Made by a program: the position numbers and the translations under genes. Positions 1 through 8,047 of a stretch of 64,000 bases of DNA are shown one piece after another. This DNA comes from RH-AL1 sp965198495. Its GTDB lineage: Bacteria; Pseudomonadota; Alphaproteobacteria; Rhizobiales; Beijerinckiaceae. The stretch's first letter is position 1, and each line of letters starts with the position of its first letter. Where the stretch lies: the NCBI GenBank assembly GCA_965198495.1, contig CBDAPL010000001.1, positions 2,170,001 through 2,234,000 of the forward strand. Direction: 5' to 3'. The notes beneath the pieces were generated by a model. The model was given only the letters and a program-made list of their open reading frames with translations. It was not told the DNA's origin and searched no databases.

Positions 1-434
1 GCATCGTACGATAGCGCGGCGGCGTGTCCGGCGGCGCGCGTCGCGGCGACGAGGCCAGCGGCCGGTATGCTGGCACGAAGCTGGTGTGGCGCGCCCGGCT
101 CGAGGATCTGGTTCGGTCTTTGCCGCGCGGCGTCGAAGTGCAGCGGGTCGGCGCGATTGACGCCCCGGATCTCGACGGAGATCTCCCTCCGCCGCATGGC
201 GACGCCAAGGTGCAGGATTACGTCGGGTCGGAACGCCGCGACGGCGGCGCGCAATGTGTCGTCGGCATCCGCGTAGCGCACCGGCAGCAGGATTCCGTGC
301 AGGGCCACGCCGAGGCGCGCAAGCCGTCCGCGGTGACGGTCGAGGTTGTGAAGGATCGCGGCCGTCGGATTGGACGGCACGCCGGGAAAAGCACCAAATC
401 CCGTGACAAGGATCGTGCGGCGATAGCCGGACAT
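1..434 (-). CDS. pcp: Pyrrolidone-carboxylate peptidase family protein, 3' end cut by window edge
   Basis: This cytosolic cysteine peptidase family (C15) removes N-terminal pyroglutamate from peptides. The visible 144 residues start MSGYRRTILVTGFGAFPG, followed by a PSNPT segment, which matches the family N-terminal signature (TGF-x-PF-GG...NPS). About residue 85 the stretch SVEIRGVN aligns with the segment carrying the family's catalytic Glu. The last visible residues (AGHAAALSYD) correspond to the stretch just before the catalytic Cys, so Cys and His lie outside the window. The ATG at 434 is 3 bases past the stop of the DUF4142-like gene, so the two are probably co-transcribed. Family call is good; activity cannot be judged from the fragment. 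Confidence 0.75.
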   Translation of the reverse strand, partial: MSGYRRTILVTGFGAFPGVPSNPTAAILHNLDRHRGRLARLGVALHGILLPVRYADADDTLRAAVAAFRPDVILHLGVAMRRREISVEIRGVNRADPLHFDAARQRPNQILEPGAPHQLRASIPAAGLVAATRAAGHAAALSYD

Positions 435-437
435 CGC

Positions 438-1052
438 CTAGAGTCGGCGCAGGTCGGCGATCAGCTTGCGGATGCGCGGCAGGCTGAACACGGCGATGCG
501 CCTCAGTCGCGTGTCGTCGCCGTTGCGGATGAAATTGTCATAGGCCGCGGCCAGGCGTTCCAACGCATCCGCCTGATCGGCGACATAGATCGCATCGAAG
601 TCCGCTCCCGCGAATGTGGCGAGACGCGCCAGTTCGCGACGCGCGGCGGCGCGCGCCAGATCGGCCGAGGGCAGCGCGGTGAGGGGCGGGCTGGCGAGAG
701 ATGTCGCGTCGGCGACGATCCCGTAGGGCGCGGCGAACAGGCCCTCGACGCGATTGAGCCCGTCAAGCGTCGGAGCGGCCGCGTTCTTCGCCGCGAGCCG
801 CACCTGATCTTCGCTCCACCGCTGGAAGGCGGCTTCGGCTCGCGCCTGCTCGTCGGCGTCGGCGCGGGCGAAGCCGCGGACACGGGACGCGCCCGGTGTC
901 GCGAGCGCCAGGGCATCTGCCGCGGCGAGCGCGTCGATGGCCGGTCGCGCGCTCGCCAGGAAAGCATCGGTGGTAAAGGAAGCGGCCTCGGCGTCGGCAC
1001 GTGGCGTCAACGCGATGAATGCGATCGCGAGGAGCTTGCCCTTGACGTTCAT
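438..1052 (-). CDS. Exported DUF4142-like protein
   Basis: A 204-residue protein with a short hydrophobic N-terminus (MNVKGKLLAIAFIALTPRADA) resembling a Sec signal peptide, so probably periplasmic. The rest is Ala-rich and mostly helical, with the pattern TTDAFLASARPAIDALAAAD near residues 26-45, which resembles the ferritin-like DUF4142 fold. No catalytic motif is visible and the family has no firm function. A GGAAAGG ribosome-binding site precedes the ATG at about 7 bases. It sits between a divergent-free upstream gap and pcp, with which it probably forms a two-gene unit. The DUF4142 assignment is by pattern only and could be wrong. Confidence 0.6.
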   Translation of the reverse strand: MNVKGKLLAIAFIALTPRADAEAASFTTDAFLASARPAIDALAAADALALATPGASRVRGFARADADEQARAEAAFQRWSEDQVRLAAKNAAAPTLDGLNRVEGLFAAPYGIVADATSLASPPLTALPSADLARAAARRELARLATFAGADFDAIYVADQADALERLAAAYDNFIRNGDDTRLRRIAVFSLPRIRKLIADLRRL

Positions 1053-1138
1053 GATCGCGACCCTTTCCTTTGGTGTCGCGTCAGTTAGCAGATCCTTGAA
1101 GCCGATGGCAGGCCCGACGCCCGCTCGCGCCGTGCCGA

Positions 1139-1789
1139 TCAGTCGATCTTCATGCCGCTCTCGGCGCCGATGGTCCTCACGAGACGATGGCTGATTTCCC
1201 CGTTGATTGGGAGGTGCCGGTCCTTCTCGAACGCCTCGATGGCCTTGCGGGTCGAGAGACCGAGCGTGCCGTCCGGCTTCACGGCAAAGCCGAGTTTCGC
1301 CAAAGCCCGCTGCACGCCTAGAACCGTCTTGCTGTCGGCCTTGTCGACAGTCGGCGCGCCGCCGCCCGGGCCCTGAAGAAGGCGGGCGATCGCGTCGCCC
1401 TCGCTCGTCTTGTCGGCGGCATGGCGCGGCTTGGCGGCTGGAGCGGGAACCTCGGCCGGCGCTTGTTCGACGGGCGGCGCGGCGGGCGCGGGCGTTCTGG
1501 CGGCGGGAGCGGCGACAGGCGCCGGGGGCGGCGCGATCGCGACGCCCTTGCCGAACAGCGGCGCGGGGTGACGGCTCTTCTGGAGCATGAGCGCGTTCAC
1601 CATGATGCCGAGCGCCAGCGTCGCGCTCATGCCCACGGCGGCGTAGCGCGCGACCTTGTGCATATCGAGCCTGAAGCTCGAACGCTTCTTCTTGCCCGGT
1701 CGCGCACGGGGTTTGCGCGGCGCGGCTTTGCGCGCAGGCTTGTCGAAGCCGAAATCATCGTCGAACGTAGCAGCGGCGGCGTTACGCAC
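1139..1789 (-). CDS. Peptidoglycan-binding domain membrane protein
   Basis: A 216-residue protein with three parts: a basic cytoplasmic N-terminus rich in Lys/Arg (residues 18-40), one membrane helix (about 47-68), and a periplasmic Pro/Ala linker followed by a PG_binding_1 repeat near residues 150-210 (KTVLGVQRALAKLGF, TRKAIEAFEKDR). It probably docks on the cell wall. Its start lies 8 bases inside the 3' end of the DivJ-like kinase gene, so the two are translationally linked. In my recollection a peptidoglycan-binding protein follows divJ in several Hyphomicrobiales, which suggests a tie to division or pole biology, but nothing in the sequence proves it. Confidence 0.8.
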   Translation of the reverse strand: MRNAAAATFDDDFGFDKPARKAAPRKPRARPGKKKRSSFRLDMHKVARYAAVGMSATLALGIMVNALMLQKSRHPAPLFGKGVAIAPPPAPVAAPAARTPAPAAPPVEQAPAEVPAPAAKPRHAADKTSEGDAIARLLQGPGGGAPTVDKADSKTVLGVQRALAKLGFAVKPDGTLGLSTRKAIEAFEKDRHLPINGEISHRLVRTIGAESGMKID

Positions 1790-3614
1790 TTTGTTTCATC
1801 CTCGACTCGTGGAAAACGGGTGTGCTGGAGGCGCGCCGCGCGATCGTTTCGATCGTCGCCGCGTCGTCCCTCGATTTGATGATGCGGCAGTCGAGCGGCA
1901 GGCGGATCGTCACCATCGTGCCTTTGCCTCGCTCGCTCTCGATCGCGATCGTGCCGCCGTGCAAGCCGACAAGGCCACGCACAACGGAAAGACCGAGGCC
2001 GCTGCCCTCGAATGGGCGACTGAGCGTCGGGAGCGCCTGGAAGAAGGCATCGCCCAGCAGCGGCAGATCGGCGGCCGCGATGCCGATCCCGGTGTCGGCC
2101 ACCGCGAGGAGAAGGGCGTTTCCCTCGGGCCGCGCGCTTATCGTCACCCGTCCGCCGCGCGGCGTGAACTTCACCGCGTTCGAGAGAAGGTTGATCAGGA
2201 TCTGCTTGCAGGCGCGCTTGTCGCCGACGAGCGGTTCGAGTTTGACGGAATAGTCGCGTACGACCTGAATGCCGCCGTCCTCGGCCTTCAGCGCGACCAT
2301 GTCGCAGCAGAGGTCGATCAATGACGCCGGTTCGAAGGGCTCGGGTATGATCGAGAACGTGCCCGACTGAATCTTCGACATGTCGAGGATCGAGTTGACG
2401 ACCGACAGCAGGTGCTGTCCCGATTGATTGATGATGCGTGCGTAGTCGCGCCGCTTGTCGGCATCGCTCGGACAAAGCGTGCGGCTGGCGAGCATCTCCG
2501 AGAAGCCGATGATGGCGTTGAGCGGCGTGCGGAGCTCGTGGCTCATGGTGGCGAGGAAATGATCCTTCGAACGGATGGCGGCCTCGACGCTCTGGCGCGC
2601 CGCGTCGACCTCGAGAGTCTGTTCGCGCACCGCCGTGACGTCGCGCAGGACCGCGACGATCCTCGCGGGACAGCCGCGCTGATCCTCGTCATTTCCTTCG
2701 GCCGGCTCGAGCCTGCGGGCTCGCAGCTCGATCCAGAGACTGCGTGGCTCTTCGAAGCCTCGAGCGTTGATCGCACTGTCCCAGGTTCGCAGCCCGATCG
2801 TATCCGTGACGACAGCGTCGCCTTGCGCCGCGTCGGCGATGAGCTTCAGAAACCGCGGCCTGTCGCCGACATGGACATGATCGAACAGCGCGCGACCGAG
2901 AAGGTCGTCTTGCGCCGCCCCCAGCATTTTACCGCATCCGCTCATCACGTGGGTCACGCTGCCGTCGGGCGCGAAGCTGATAATGGCGTCGCCGAGCGCC
3001 TCCGAGATCGCGTGCCAACGCTCGCTTTGCCGACGTGCGTCGGCGTCTATCGTCGCGATCGTCGCCAGCGGACGACGTGCCAAGAAGAGAACCTGCACGA
3101 GCCCGAACAAGGTCATCACGGCGACGCTGAAGGGTGCGGCGAGGCCGGCCGCCGGCATGCCTTCCGCGCTCGCGACGATGAGGCCGGCAGCCACCACCGT
3201 CACAGCGGTGCAGATCCTGGACAACGACCTGCTCGCGCTCTGCATGGCCTCGAGTTGCGCCGGCATCAGCCAGGCTAACGCGCAGGCGGCGCCGGCATGC
3301 ATGCCGAAGCCGAGGGTCAGGCTGGTGCCGACGAGGCCCGCGACGCAGACGATCTGGCCGAAGATCAACCGGCCGGTGCGTGCCACCAGCATCGCCGCCG
3401 CGAGTTGGCTCAGGCACAACATGAAGATGAGCATTTCGGCCGGCGTCGGCACGCCCCGGAACGCCAGGGAGAACGGCGCGATGGCGAGCGCGGCGAAGGC
3501 GACCGCGAGGGCCTGTGCGATGAAGGCCTCGTGACGCGCGCGCTCTGGCGCCGAGACCACCGTATGGTGCAGCAGCGCGGATGCGAAAGCCGAAACGCCC
3601 TGGCCGGGATTCAA
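1782..3614 (-). CDS. divJ: DivJ-like membrane sensor histidine kinase
   Basis: A 610-residue hybrid-free histidine kinase. Residues 30-180 form about five or six membrane helices, a PAS-like domain spans about 200-325, the HisKA phosphoacceptor is H359 in ATMSHELRTPLNA, and the HATPase domain carries the N box (NLLSNAVKF, about 475) and the G boxes DTGIGI and GSGLGL. This architecture fits DivJ, the polar kinase that phosphorylates DivK in alphaproteobacterial cell-cycle control. The start is TTG at 3614 with GGAG about 9 bases upstream; there is no better ATG. It overlaps the peptidoglycan-binding gene downstream. DivJ and PleC kinases share similar catalytic cores, so the name rests on the membrane-domain layout and the neighbour. 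Confidence 0.7.
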   Translation of the reverse strand: MNPGQGVSAFASALLHHTVVSAPERARHEAFIAQALAVAFAALAIAPFSLAFRGVPTPAEMLIFMLCLSQLAAAMLVARTGRLIFGQIVCVAGLVGTSLTLGFGMHAGAACALAWLMPAQLEAMQSASRSLSRICTAVTVVAAGLIVASAEGMPAAGLAAPFSVAVMTLFGLVQVLFLARRPLATIATIDADARRQSERWHAISEALGDAIISFAPDGSVTHVMSGCGKMLGAAQDDLLGRALFDHVHVGDRPRFLKLIADAAQGDAVVTDTIGLRTWDSAINARGFEEPRSLWIELRARRLEPAEGNDEDQRGCPARIVAVLRDVTAVREQTLEVDAARQSVEAAIRSKDHFLATMSHELRTPLNAIIGFSEMLASRTLCPSDADKRRDYARIINQSGQHLLSVVNSILDMSKIQSGTFSIIPEPFEPASLIDLCCDMVALKAEDGGIQVVRDYSVKLEPLVGDKRACKQILINLLSNAVKFTPRGGRVTISARPEGNALLLAVADTGIGIAAADLPLLGDAFFQALPTLSRPFEGSGLGLSVVRGLVGLHGGTIAIESERGKGTMVTIRLPLDCRIIKSRDDAATIETIARRASSTPVFHESRMKQSA

Positions 3615-3691
3615 GATCGCCTACTCCATGCGCCGTGAGACCGACCGAGTTAAATCGATGTCGCGACGGTACGATCATTCGCAGCGGCCGC

Positions 3692-3706
3692 TTAAACGAA
3701 CCCTAA
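3692..3706. promoter_or_regulatory. Near-consensus CtrA box between divJ and the DUF5330 gene
   Basis: The sequence TTAA-N7-CTAA differs by one base from the CtrA consensus TTAA-N7-TTAA. It lies in the 276-base gap between the divergent divJ-like and DUF5330 genes, about 78 bases upstream of the kinase start. CtrA control of a kinase in the CtrA pathway would make sense, but a 15-base match with one mismatch can arise by chance. Confidence 0.25.
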
Positions 3707-3890
3707 GTCAGGATGAAAACATGGAGGCGCGGGCGTCTGCCCTTCATCATGCTTGAGAAGTCGTTGCCACGGCCAAACAAGGTTAAGCGAAGGTCAGAGG
3801 CTGAACGCTCGCGAACCGCGCCGCGCGGGGTGAAATCTTAGCCTTTCAAGATCAGGTTACGCGCCTTGGGCCGATCGCGGAGACGCGCCA

Positions 3891-4235
3891 TTGTTCTTCC
3901 TGCGTTGCGTTTTCTGGCTCTCGATCGTTTACGCGTCGATGTCCTGGACGCGCGAGGACCTCGCGCCGACCGCTTTGTTTCACACGCCAGGCACCGGCTC
4001 GATTTCTGGGTATCTGGGCGGCAAGACCGCGGGCGCGGAGGCGTTCTGCAAGCAGCACCCGGCCCGTTGTCTCGCTGATGCCGCAAGCCTCACGACGCTG
4101 ATCGACGGGGCCAAGGCCGAAGACCTGAGCAGCGCGGACGACAGGCCGGCCGCCGCCGCGTCACCGCCGGTCCCTTTCCCGATCCCCGATCCGCGTCGAC
4201 ATGCGCGCGCCGTCATGCAGACGAATGTACGGTAA
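3891..4235 (+). CDS. DUF5330-like small membrane-anchored protein
   Basis: A 114-residue protein starting with a hydrophobic segment (MFFLRCVFWLSIVYASMSW) that could be a membrane anchor or signal. A Cys pair (CKQHPARC, about residues 53-60) lies in the motif AFCKQHPARCLADAA, which I recognise from DUF5330 proteins of Hyphomicrobiales. The C-terminal third is Pro/Ala-rich. The start is TTG with GGAGA about 7 bases upstream; no ATG lies nearby in frame. Function unknown. It is 65 bases upstream of sufE on the same strand. Confidence 0.6.
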   Translation: MFFLRCVFWLSIVYASMSWTREDLAPTALFHTPGTGSISGYLGGKTAGAEAFCKQHPARCLADAASLTTLIDGAKAEDLSSADDRPAAAASPPVPFPIPDPRRHARAVMQTNVR

Positions 4236-4300
4236 CTTGCTAGGACGGTCCTCGGAAGCCGTGCCCGCGATCAGGCCGGCCGCGGAACCAGAACCCTGCC

Positions 4301-4720
4301 ATGGATGTCAATGAAATCGTCGAGAACTTCGAACTGCTCGACGAGTGGGACGACCGCTATCGCTACCTCATCGAACTCGGGCGCGAACTCGAGCCGATGG
4401 ATCCCCTTGCGCACACCGACGTCAACAAGGTGCGTGGCTGCGCGAGCCAGGTGTGGGTCGAAAGCAGGGTGGACCGTGGCGAGGGCGAACCGCGCCTGAT
4501 CCTGAAGGGCGATAGCGACGCCCACATCGTGCGCGGCCTCATCACGCTCGTCTTCGCGCTTTACTCCGGCAAGACGAGCCGCGAGATCGTCGAGACGGAA
4601 GCCCAGCCGCTCTTCGAGCGTCTCGGGTTATCGGCGCACCTTACGCCGCAACGATCGAACGGCGTGCGGGCGATGGTCGAGCGCATCAAATCCGACGCGC
4701 GGAAGGCCTCCGCGACCTGA
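4301..4720 (+). CDS. sufE: SufE-type cysteine desulfuration protein
   Basis: SufE accepts sulfur from the cysteine desulfurase SufS and passes it to the SufBCD scaffold in Fe-S cluster assembly. The 139-residue length is normal and the active Cys is C47 in VRGCASQVW, the family signature. Residues 10-45 (LDEWDDRYRYLIELGRELEPM) match the conserved N-terminal helix. No other suf gene is in the window, so it is an orphan copy away from the suf operon, as in many relatives. It converges with mucR, which ends at the next base. Confidence 0.93.
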   Translation: MDVNEIVENFELLDEWDDRYRYLIELGRELEPMDPLAHTDVNKVRGCASQVWVESRVDRGEGEPRLILKGDSDAHIVRGLITLVFALYSGKTSREIVETEAQPLFERLGLSAHLTPQRSNGVRAMVERIKSDARKASAT

Positions 4721-5164
4721 TCAGCGCTTGTGCCGCCGCTGCTGGCCGAGGCCCATCTGCTTGGCGAGGTGTGATCGGGCTTTCGCATAACTGGGAGCGA
4801 CCATCGGGTAGTCGGGCGCAAGACCCCATCTTTCGCGATATTCATCCGGCGACATGTTGTATTGCGTGCGCAGATGCCGTTTCAGCGACTTGAACTTGCG
4901 GCCGTCTTCCAGGCACACGATGAACTCGCTGGTGATCGACTTCTTTGCGGGCACTGCCGGCTTCAGGGTTTCGGCCGCGGGCGCGACGCTTCCGTTGTTG
5001 ACCCGAAGCAACGCGGTGTGAACCTCGTTGATCAGGACGGGTAGATCCGACGCCGTGACCGAGTTGTTGCTGATGAAGGCCGAGACGATATCCGCGGTGA
5101 ATTCAATGTAATTCTCGGATCCTGACATCTCATTCATGATGGCCTTCATCTCCAAAGGTTTCAT
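4721..5164 (-). CDS. mucR: MucR/Ros family zinc-finger transcriptional regulator
   Basis: MucR proteins are nucleoid-associated regulators of exopolysaccharide, motility and cell-cycle genes in Hyphomicrobiales. At 147 residues it has the usual length. The N-terminus (YIEFTADIVSAFISNN) is the oligomerisation region; the DNA-binding finger lies at about residues 83-110 (CLEDGRKFKSLKRHLRTQY), then YPMVAPSYAKARS and MGLGQ. The finger has Cys, Asp and the first His, but the second His found in many relatives (RTHY) is Gln here. The gene is immediately tail-to-tail with sufE. It may be autoregulated from the AT-richer gap upstream, as in relatives. Confidence 0.9.
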   Translation of the reverse strand: MKPLEMKAIMNEMSGSENYIEFTADIVSAFISNNSVTASDLPVLINEVHTALLRVNNGSVAPAAETLKPAVPAKKSITSEFIVCLEDGRKFKSLKRHLRTQYNMSPDEYRERWGLAPDYPMVAPSYAKARSHLAKQMGLGQQRRHKR

Positions 5165-5505
5165 TGTAGCAACGGAATCAGCCGCAGGACTAGGGCGCCG
5201 AGCTCGATTTTGCTTGCCGTGCAGTGATCAAGGTTCGCTTCGATTCGATAGATCACTTTCGGGAAAGATACGTGACGGTCTCGCCGCCAGCAAGATACGT
5301 TCGCCCACAAAGCAGATGGACGATCGACAGGACAATCGATCCGGTATGCACCCCGGTATGCATCATTGTGTATAGCCTCGATCGAAGGCGTGTCGCCGCC
5401 GACGCGTGAGACCGCATTTGGCCTGACGAACACCACTTTTCATCGGCGTCACCATATTGATTGGATAGTCTTGATGCGCGCAGTCACACCAGAAAGGACC
5501 GTTCG
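5165..5505. other. Intergenic region between divergent mucR and msrB with dyad and direct repeat
   Basis: This 341-base gap is less GC-rich than its surroundings and must hold the promoters for mucR (leftward) and msrB (rightward). It contains an inverted pair GTGATC (5224-5229) and GATCAC (5251-5256), and a direct repeat CCGGTATGCA at 5341-5350 and 5353-5362. I see no convincing gene here. The repeats are candidate regulator sites only. Confidence 0.5.
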
Positions 5506-5928
5506 ATGACACAGAGCTCCGCTCCGGGAAAGATCGCCAAAAGCGACGCGCAATGGCGCGCGCAGCTGTCGCCCGAGCAATACCATGTCACGCGCAAGCA
5601 CGGCACCGAACGCGCGTTCTCGGGACCGTTCCAAAACGAGAAAAGGCTTGGCCAGTATGCCTGCGTTTGCTGCGGCGCGCCTTTGTTCGACGCCGCGGCG
5701 AAATATGAATCCGGTACAGGTTGGCCGAGCTTCTTCCAGCCGATCGATGCGAGGGCGGTCGACGAGCACGTCGAGAGATCCTGGCTCATGCGCCGCGTGG
5801 AGGTCCGTTGCGCCGGCTGCGACGCGCATCTGGGTCACGTCTTTTCAGACGGCCCGCGCCCGACCGGCCGGCGGTTTTGCATGAACGGTCAGGCCCTCGC
5901 CTTCAAGCCGGCGGGCGAGGGAGAGTAG
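5506..5928 (+). CDS. msrB: Peptide-methionine (R)-S-oxide reductase
   Basis: MsrB reduces methionine-R-sulfoxide in proteins, repairing oxidative damage. The 140-residue form starting at ATG 5506 follows an AGAAAGGA ribosome-binding site. Zinc-binding CxxC pairs are at C53/C56 (CVCC) and C102/C105 (CAGC), the substrate loop is GTGWPSF (71-77), and the catalytic Cys is C125 in RRFCMNG. A resolving Cys is not obvious at the C-terminus. The oligopeptidase B gene starts 1 base after its stop, so the two are co-transcribed. Cytosolic, as there is no signal peptide. Confidence 0.93.
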   Translation: MTQSSAPGKIAKSDAQWRAQLSPEQYHVTRKHGTERAFSGPFQNEKRLGQYACVCCGAPLFDAAAKYESGTGWPSFFQPIDARAVDEHVERSWLMRRVEVRCAGCDAHLGHVFSDGPRPTGRRFCMNGQALAFKPAGEGE

Positions 5929-5929
5929 G

Positions 5930-8047
5930 ATGCTATCGGGCTTCACGAGGAGCGCCGCGGGCTGGCCGAACGTGCCGCCGCCATCGGTTCGGCGGCATCC
6001 CATCCACAGCCGCCTTCATGGCGTCGATCGCGTCGATGAATATGGCTGGATGCGGGCGGACAACTGGCGCGAGGTTTTGCGCGAACCGGCGCGACTGCCA
6101 GCGGCGATCCGCGCCAACTTGGAGGCGGAAAACGCCTATGCCGACGCGCATCTCGATGCCTTGTCCGATCTGGAGAAGACGCTGGTCGCCGAGATGCGCG
6201 GCCGCATGAAGGAGGATGACGCATCGGTGCCGAAGGCGGACGGGCGTTGGCTATACTATCAGCGCTTTCGCGAGGGCGGTCAGCAGGCGCTGATCTGCCG
6301 CAAGGCCGGCGAGGATGGCGTCGAGCAGGTCCTGCTCGATGGCGACGCGGAAGGCGGCGACCAGCCATTCTTTTCCCTCGGCGACACCGCGCATTCGCCC
6401 GACCACGCGCTGCTGGCGTGGAGCGCCGACATGAAGGGATCCGAACTCTACACGATCCGCGTGCGCGATTGCCTCAGCGGCGTCGACCTCGATGACGCTG
6501 TCGTCGACACCGAAGGCTCGATCGTCTGGATGAGCGACGCACGCGGCTTCTACTATGTCCGCGTCGACGAGAACCATCGGACCTGCCAGGTCTACCGGCA
6601 TCGCCTAGGACGAGCGCGGGACGAACTGGTGTTCGCCGAACCCGACCCCGCGTGGTTCGTCGGCATGGAACGTACCGTGTCGGGCGCTTACGCCATCATT
6701 TCGGTCACCGATCACGCGGCCTCCGAATGCCATCTGCTGGCGCTGGCCGACCCGTCGGCGCGGCCGGTGTGCGTCGAGCCGCGCGCGCCCGATCTGCGCT
6801 ATTCCGTGGCTCATCGCGACGACGAGCTCTTCATTCGTACCAACGCGGACGGCGCCGAGGACTTCAAGATCGTCAAGGCGCCGCTCGCATCTCCCGGCCG
6901 GGCCAACTGGGTCGACCTGGTCCCGCACAAACGCGGACGCATCATCGTCGCGACGACCGTGTACCCCGACTATCTCGTCAGGGTGGAACGCGAGGAGGGA
7001 CTGCCGCGCATCGTCATTCGCACGTTGAGCGATGGCACCGAGCACGCGATCGATTTCGACGAGGAGGCCTATAGTCTGAGCCTCGACGGCAGGCTGGCGT
7101 TCGCGTCCAAGACGCTGCGCTTCACCTATGCCTCGATGACGACGCCGCGCGAAACCTATGACTACGATCTTGAAAGCGGCGCGCGCAGCCTGCGCAAGCG
7201 GCAGGCGATCCCGAGCGGACACGATCCGGCGGCCTACGTGACACGCCGCCTGTTCGCTGAGGCGCCGGATGGCGAGCGTGTGCCGGTCACCGTGCTCCAT
7301 CGCGCGGGGCAGGCGCTCGACGGAACGGCGCCGCTGCTGCTCTACGGTTACGGTGCCTACGGACATCCGCTGCCGGCGGGCTTCAGCGCCAACGCTCTGT
7401 CGCTCGTCGATCGAGGGTTCGTCTACGCCCTCGCCCACGTGCGTGGCGGGACCGACAAGGGCTGGCACTGGTATCTCGACGGCAAGCTCGCCAACAAGCG
7501 CAACACGTTCACGGACTTCATCGCCGTCGCACACCATCTCATCGCGACGGGCTACACGGCAAAGGGCGCGATCGTCGCGCAGGGCGGCAGCGCGGGCGGC
7601 CTGCTGATGGGCGCGGTCGCCAACATGGCGCCGGGTCTCTTCGCCGGCATTGTCGCGGCCGTACCGTTCGTCGACGTGCTCAACACCATCCTCGACGCAG
7701 AGCTCCCGCTCACGCCGCCGGAATGGCTCGAGTGGGGCAATCCGATCACCGATCCTGAGGCCTTCGCGACGATCCAGGCCTATTCGCCCTACGACAATAT
7801 CGAGGCGCAAGCCTATCCTCCACTGCTCGCGCTCGCCGGGCTGACGGATCCGCGCGTGACCTATTGGGAGCCGGCGAAATGGGTGGCGCGGCTGCGCGCG
7901 ACGATGACCGGTGGCGGCCCGATCCTCCTGAAGACGAACATGGGCGCCGGCCACGGCGGAGCGTCCGGGCGTTTCGATCGTCTCGGCGAAATCGCCAAGC
8001 AATACGCCTTCGCGATCGCCTGTGCCGAGCGTGTCAGCCCTCGATGA
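5930..8047 (+). CDS. ptrB: Oligopeptidase B (S9 prolyl oligopeptidase family)
   Basis: A cytosolic serine peptidase that cuts short peptides after Arg or Lys. The 705 residues comprise an N-terminal beta-propeller (about 70-430) and a C-terminal alpha/beta-hydrolase domain. The nucleophile Ser lies in GGSAGG near residue 553, the catalytic Asp in LTDPRVTYWEP near 640, and the His in GAGHGG near 675. The propeller entry HGVDRVDEYGWMR is typical of the family. The start follows the msrB stop directly. Its last 14 bases overlap the 3' end of a convergent membrane-protein gene. Confidence 0.92.
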   Translation: MLSGFTRSAAGWPNVPPPSVRRHPIHSRLHGVDRVDEYGWMRADNWREVLREPARLPAAIRANLEAENAYADAHLDALSDLEKTLVAEMRGRMKEDDASVPKADGRWLYYQRFREGGQQALICRKAGEDGVEQVLLDGDAEGGDQPFFSLGDTAHSPDHALLAWSADMKGSELYTIRVRDCLSGVDLDDAVVDTEGSIVWMSDARGFYYVRVDENHRTCQVYRHRLGRARDELVFAEPDPAWFVGMERTVSGAYAIISVTDHAASECHLLALADPSARPVCVEPRAPDLRYSVAHRDDELFIRTNADGAEDFKIVKAPLASPGRANWVDLVPHKRGRIIVATTVYPDYLVRVEREEGLPRIVIRTLSDGTEHAIDFDEEAYSLSLDGRLAFASKTLRFTYASMTTPRETYDYDLESGARSLRKRQAIPSGHDPAAYVTRRLFAEAPDGERVPVTVLHRAGQALDGTAPLLLYGYGAYGHPLPAGFSANALSLVDRGFVYALAHVRGGTDKGWHWYLDGKLANKRNTFTDFIAVAHHLIATGYTAKGAIVAQGGSAGGLLMGAVANMAPGLFAGIVAAVPFVDVLNTILDAELPLTPPEWLEWGNPITDPEAFATIQAYSPYDNIEAQAYPPLLALAGLTDPRVTYWEPAKWVARLRATMTGGGPILLKTNMGAGHGGASGRFDRLGEIAKQYAFAIACAERVSPR

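Noticed and set aside
24..1088. Long rightward frame opposite pcp and the DUF4142-like gene
   Set aside because: Shadow frame of leftward genes with clear motifs; typical of GC-rich DNA.
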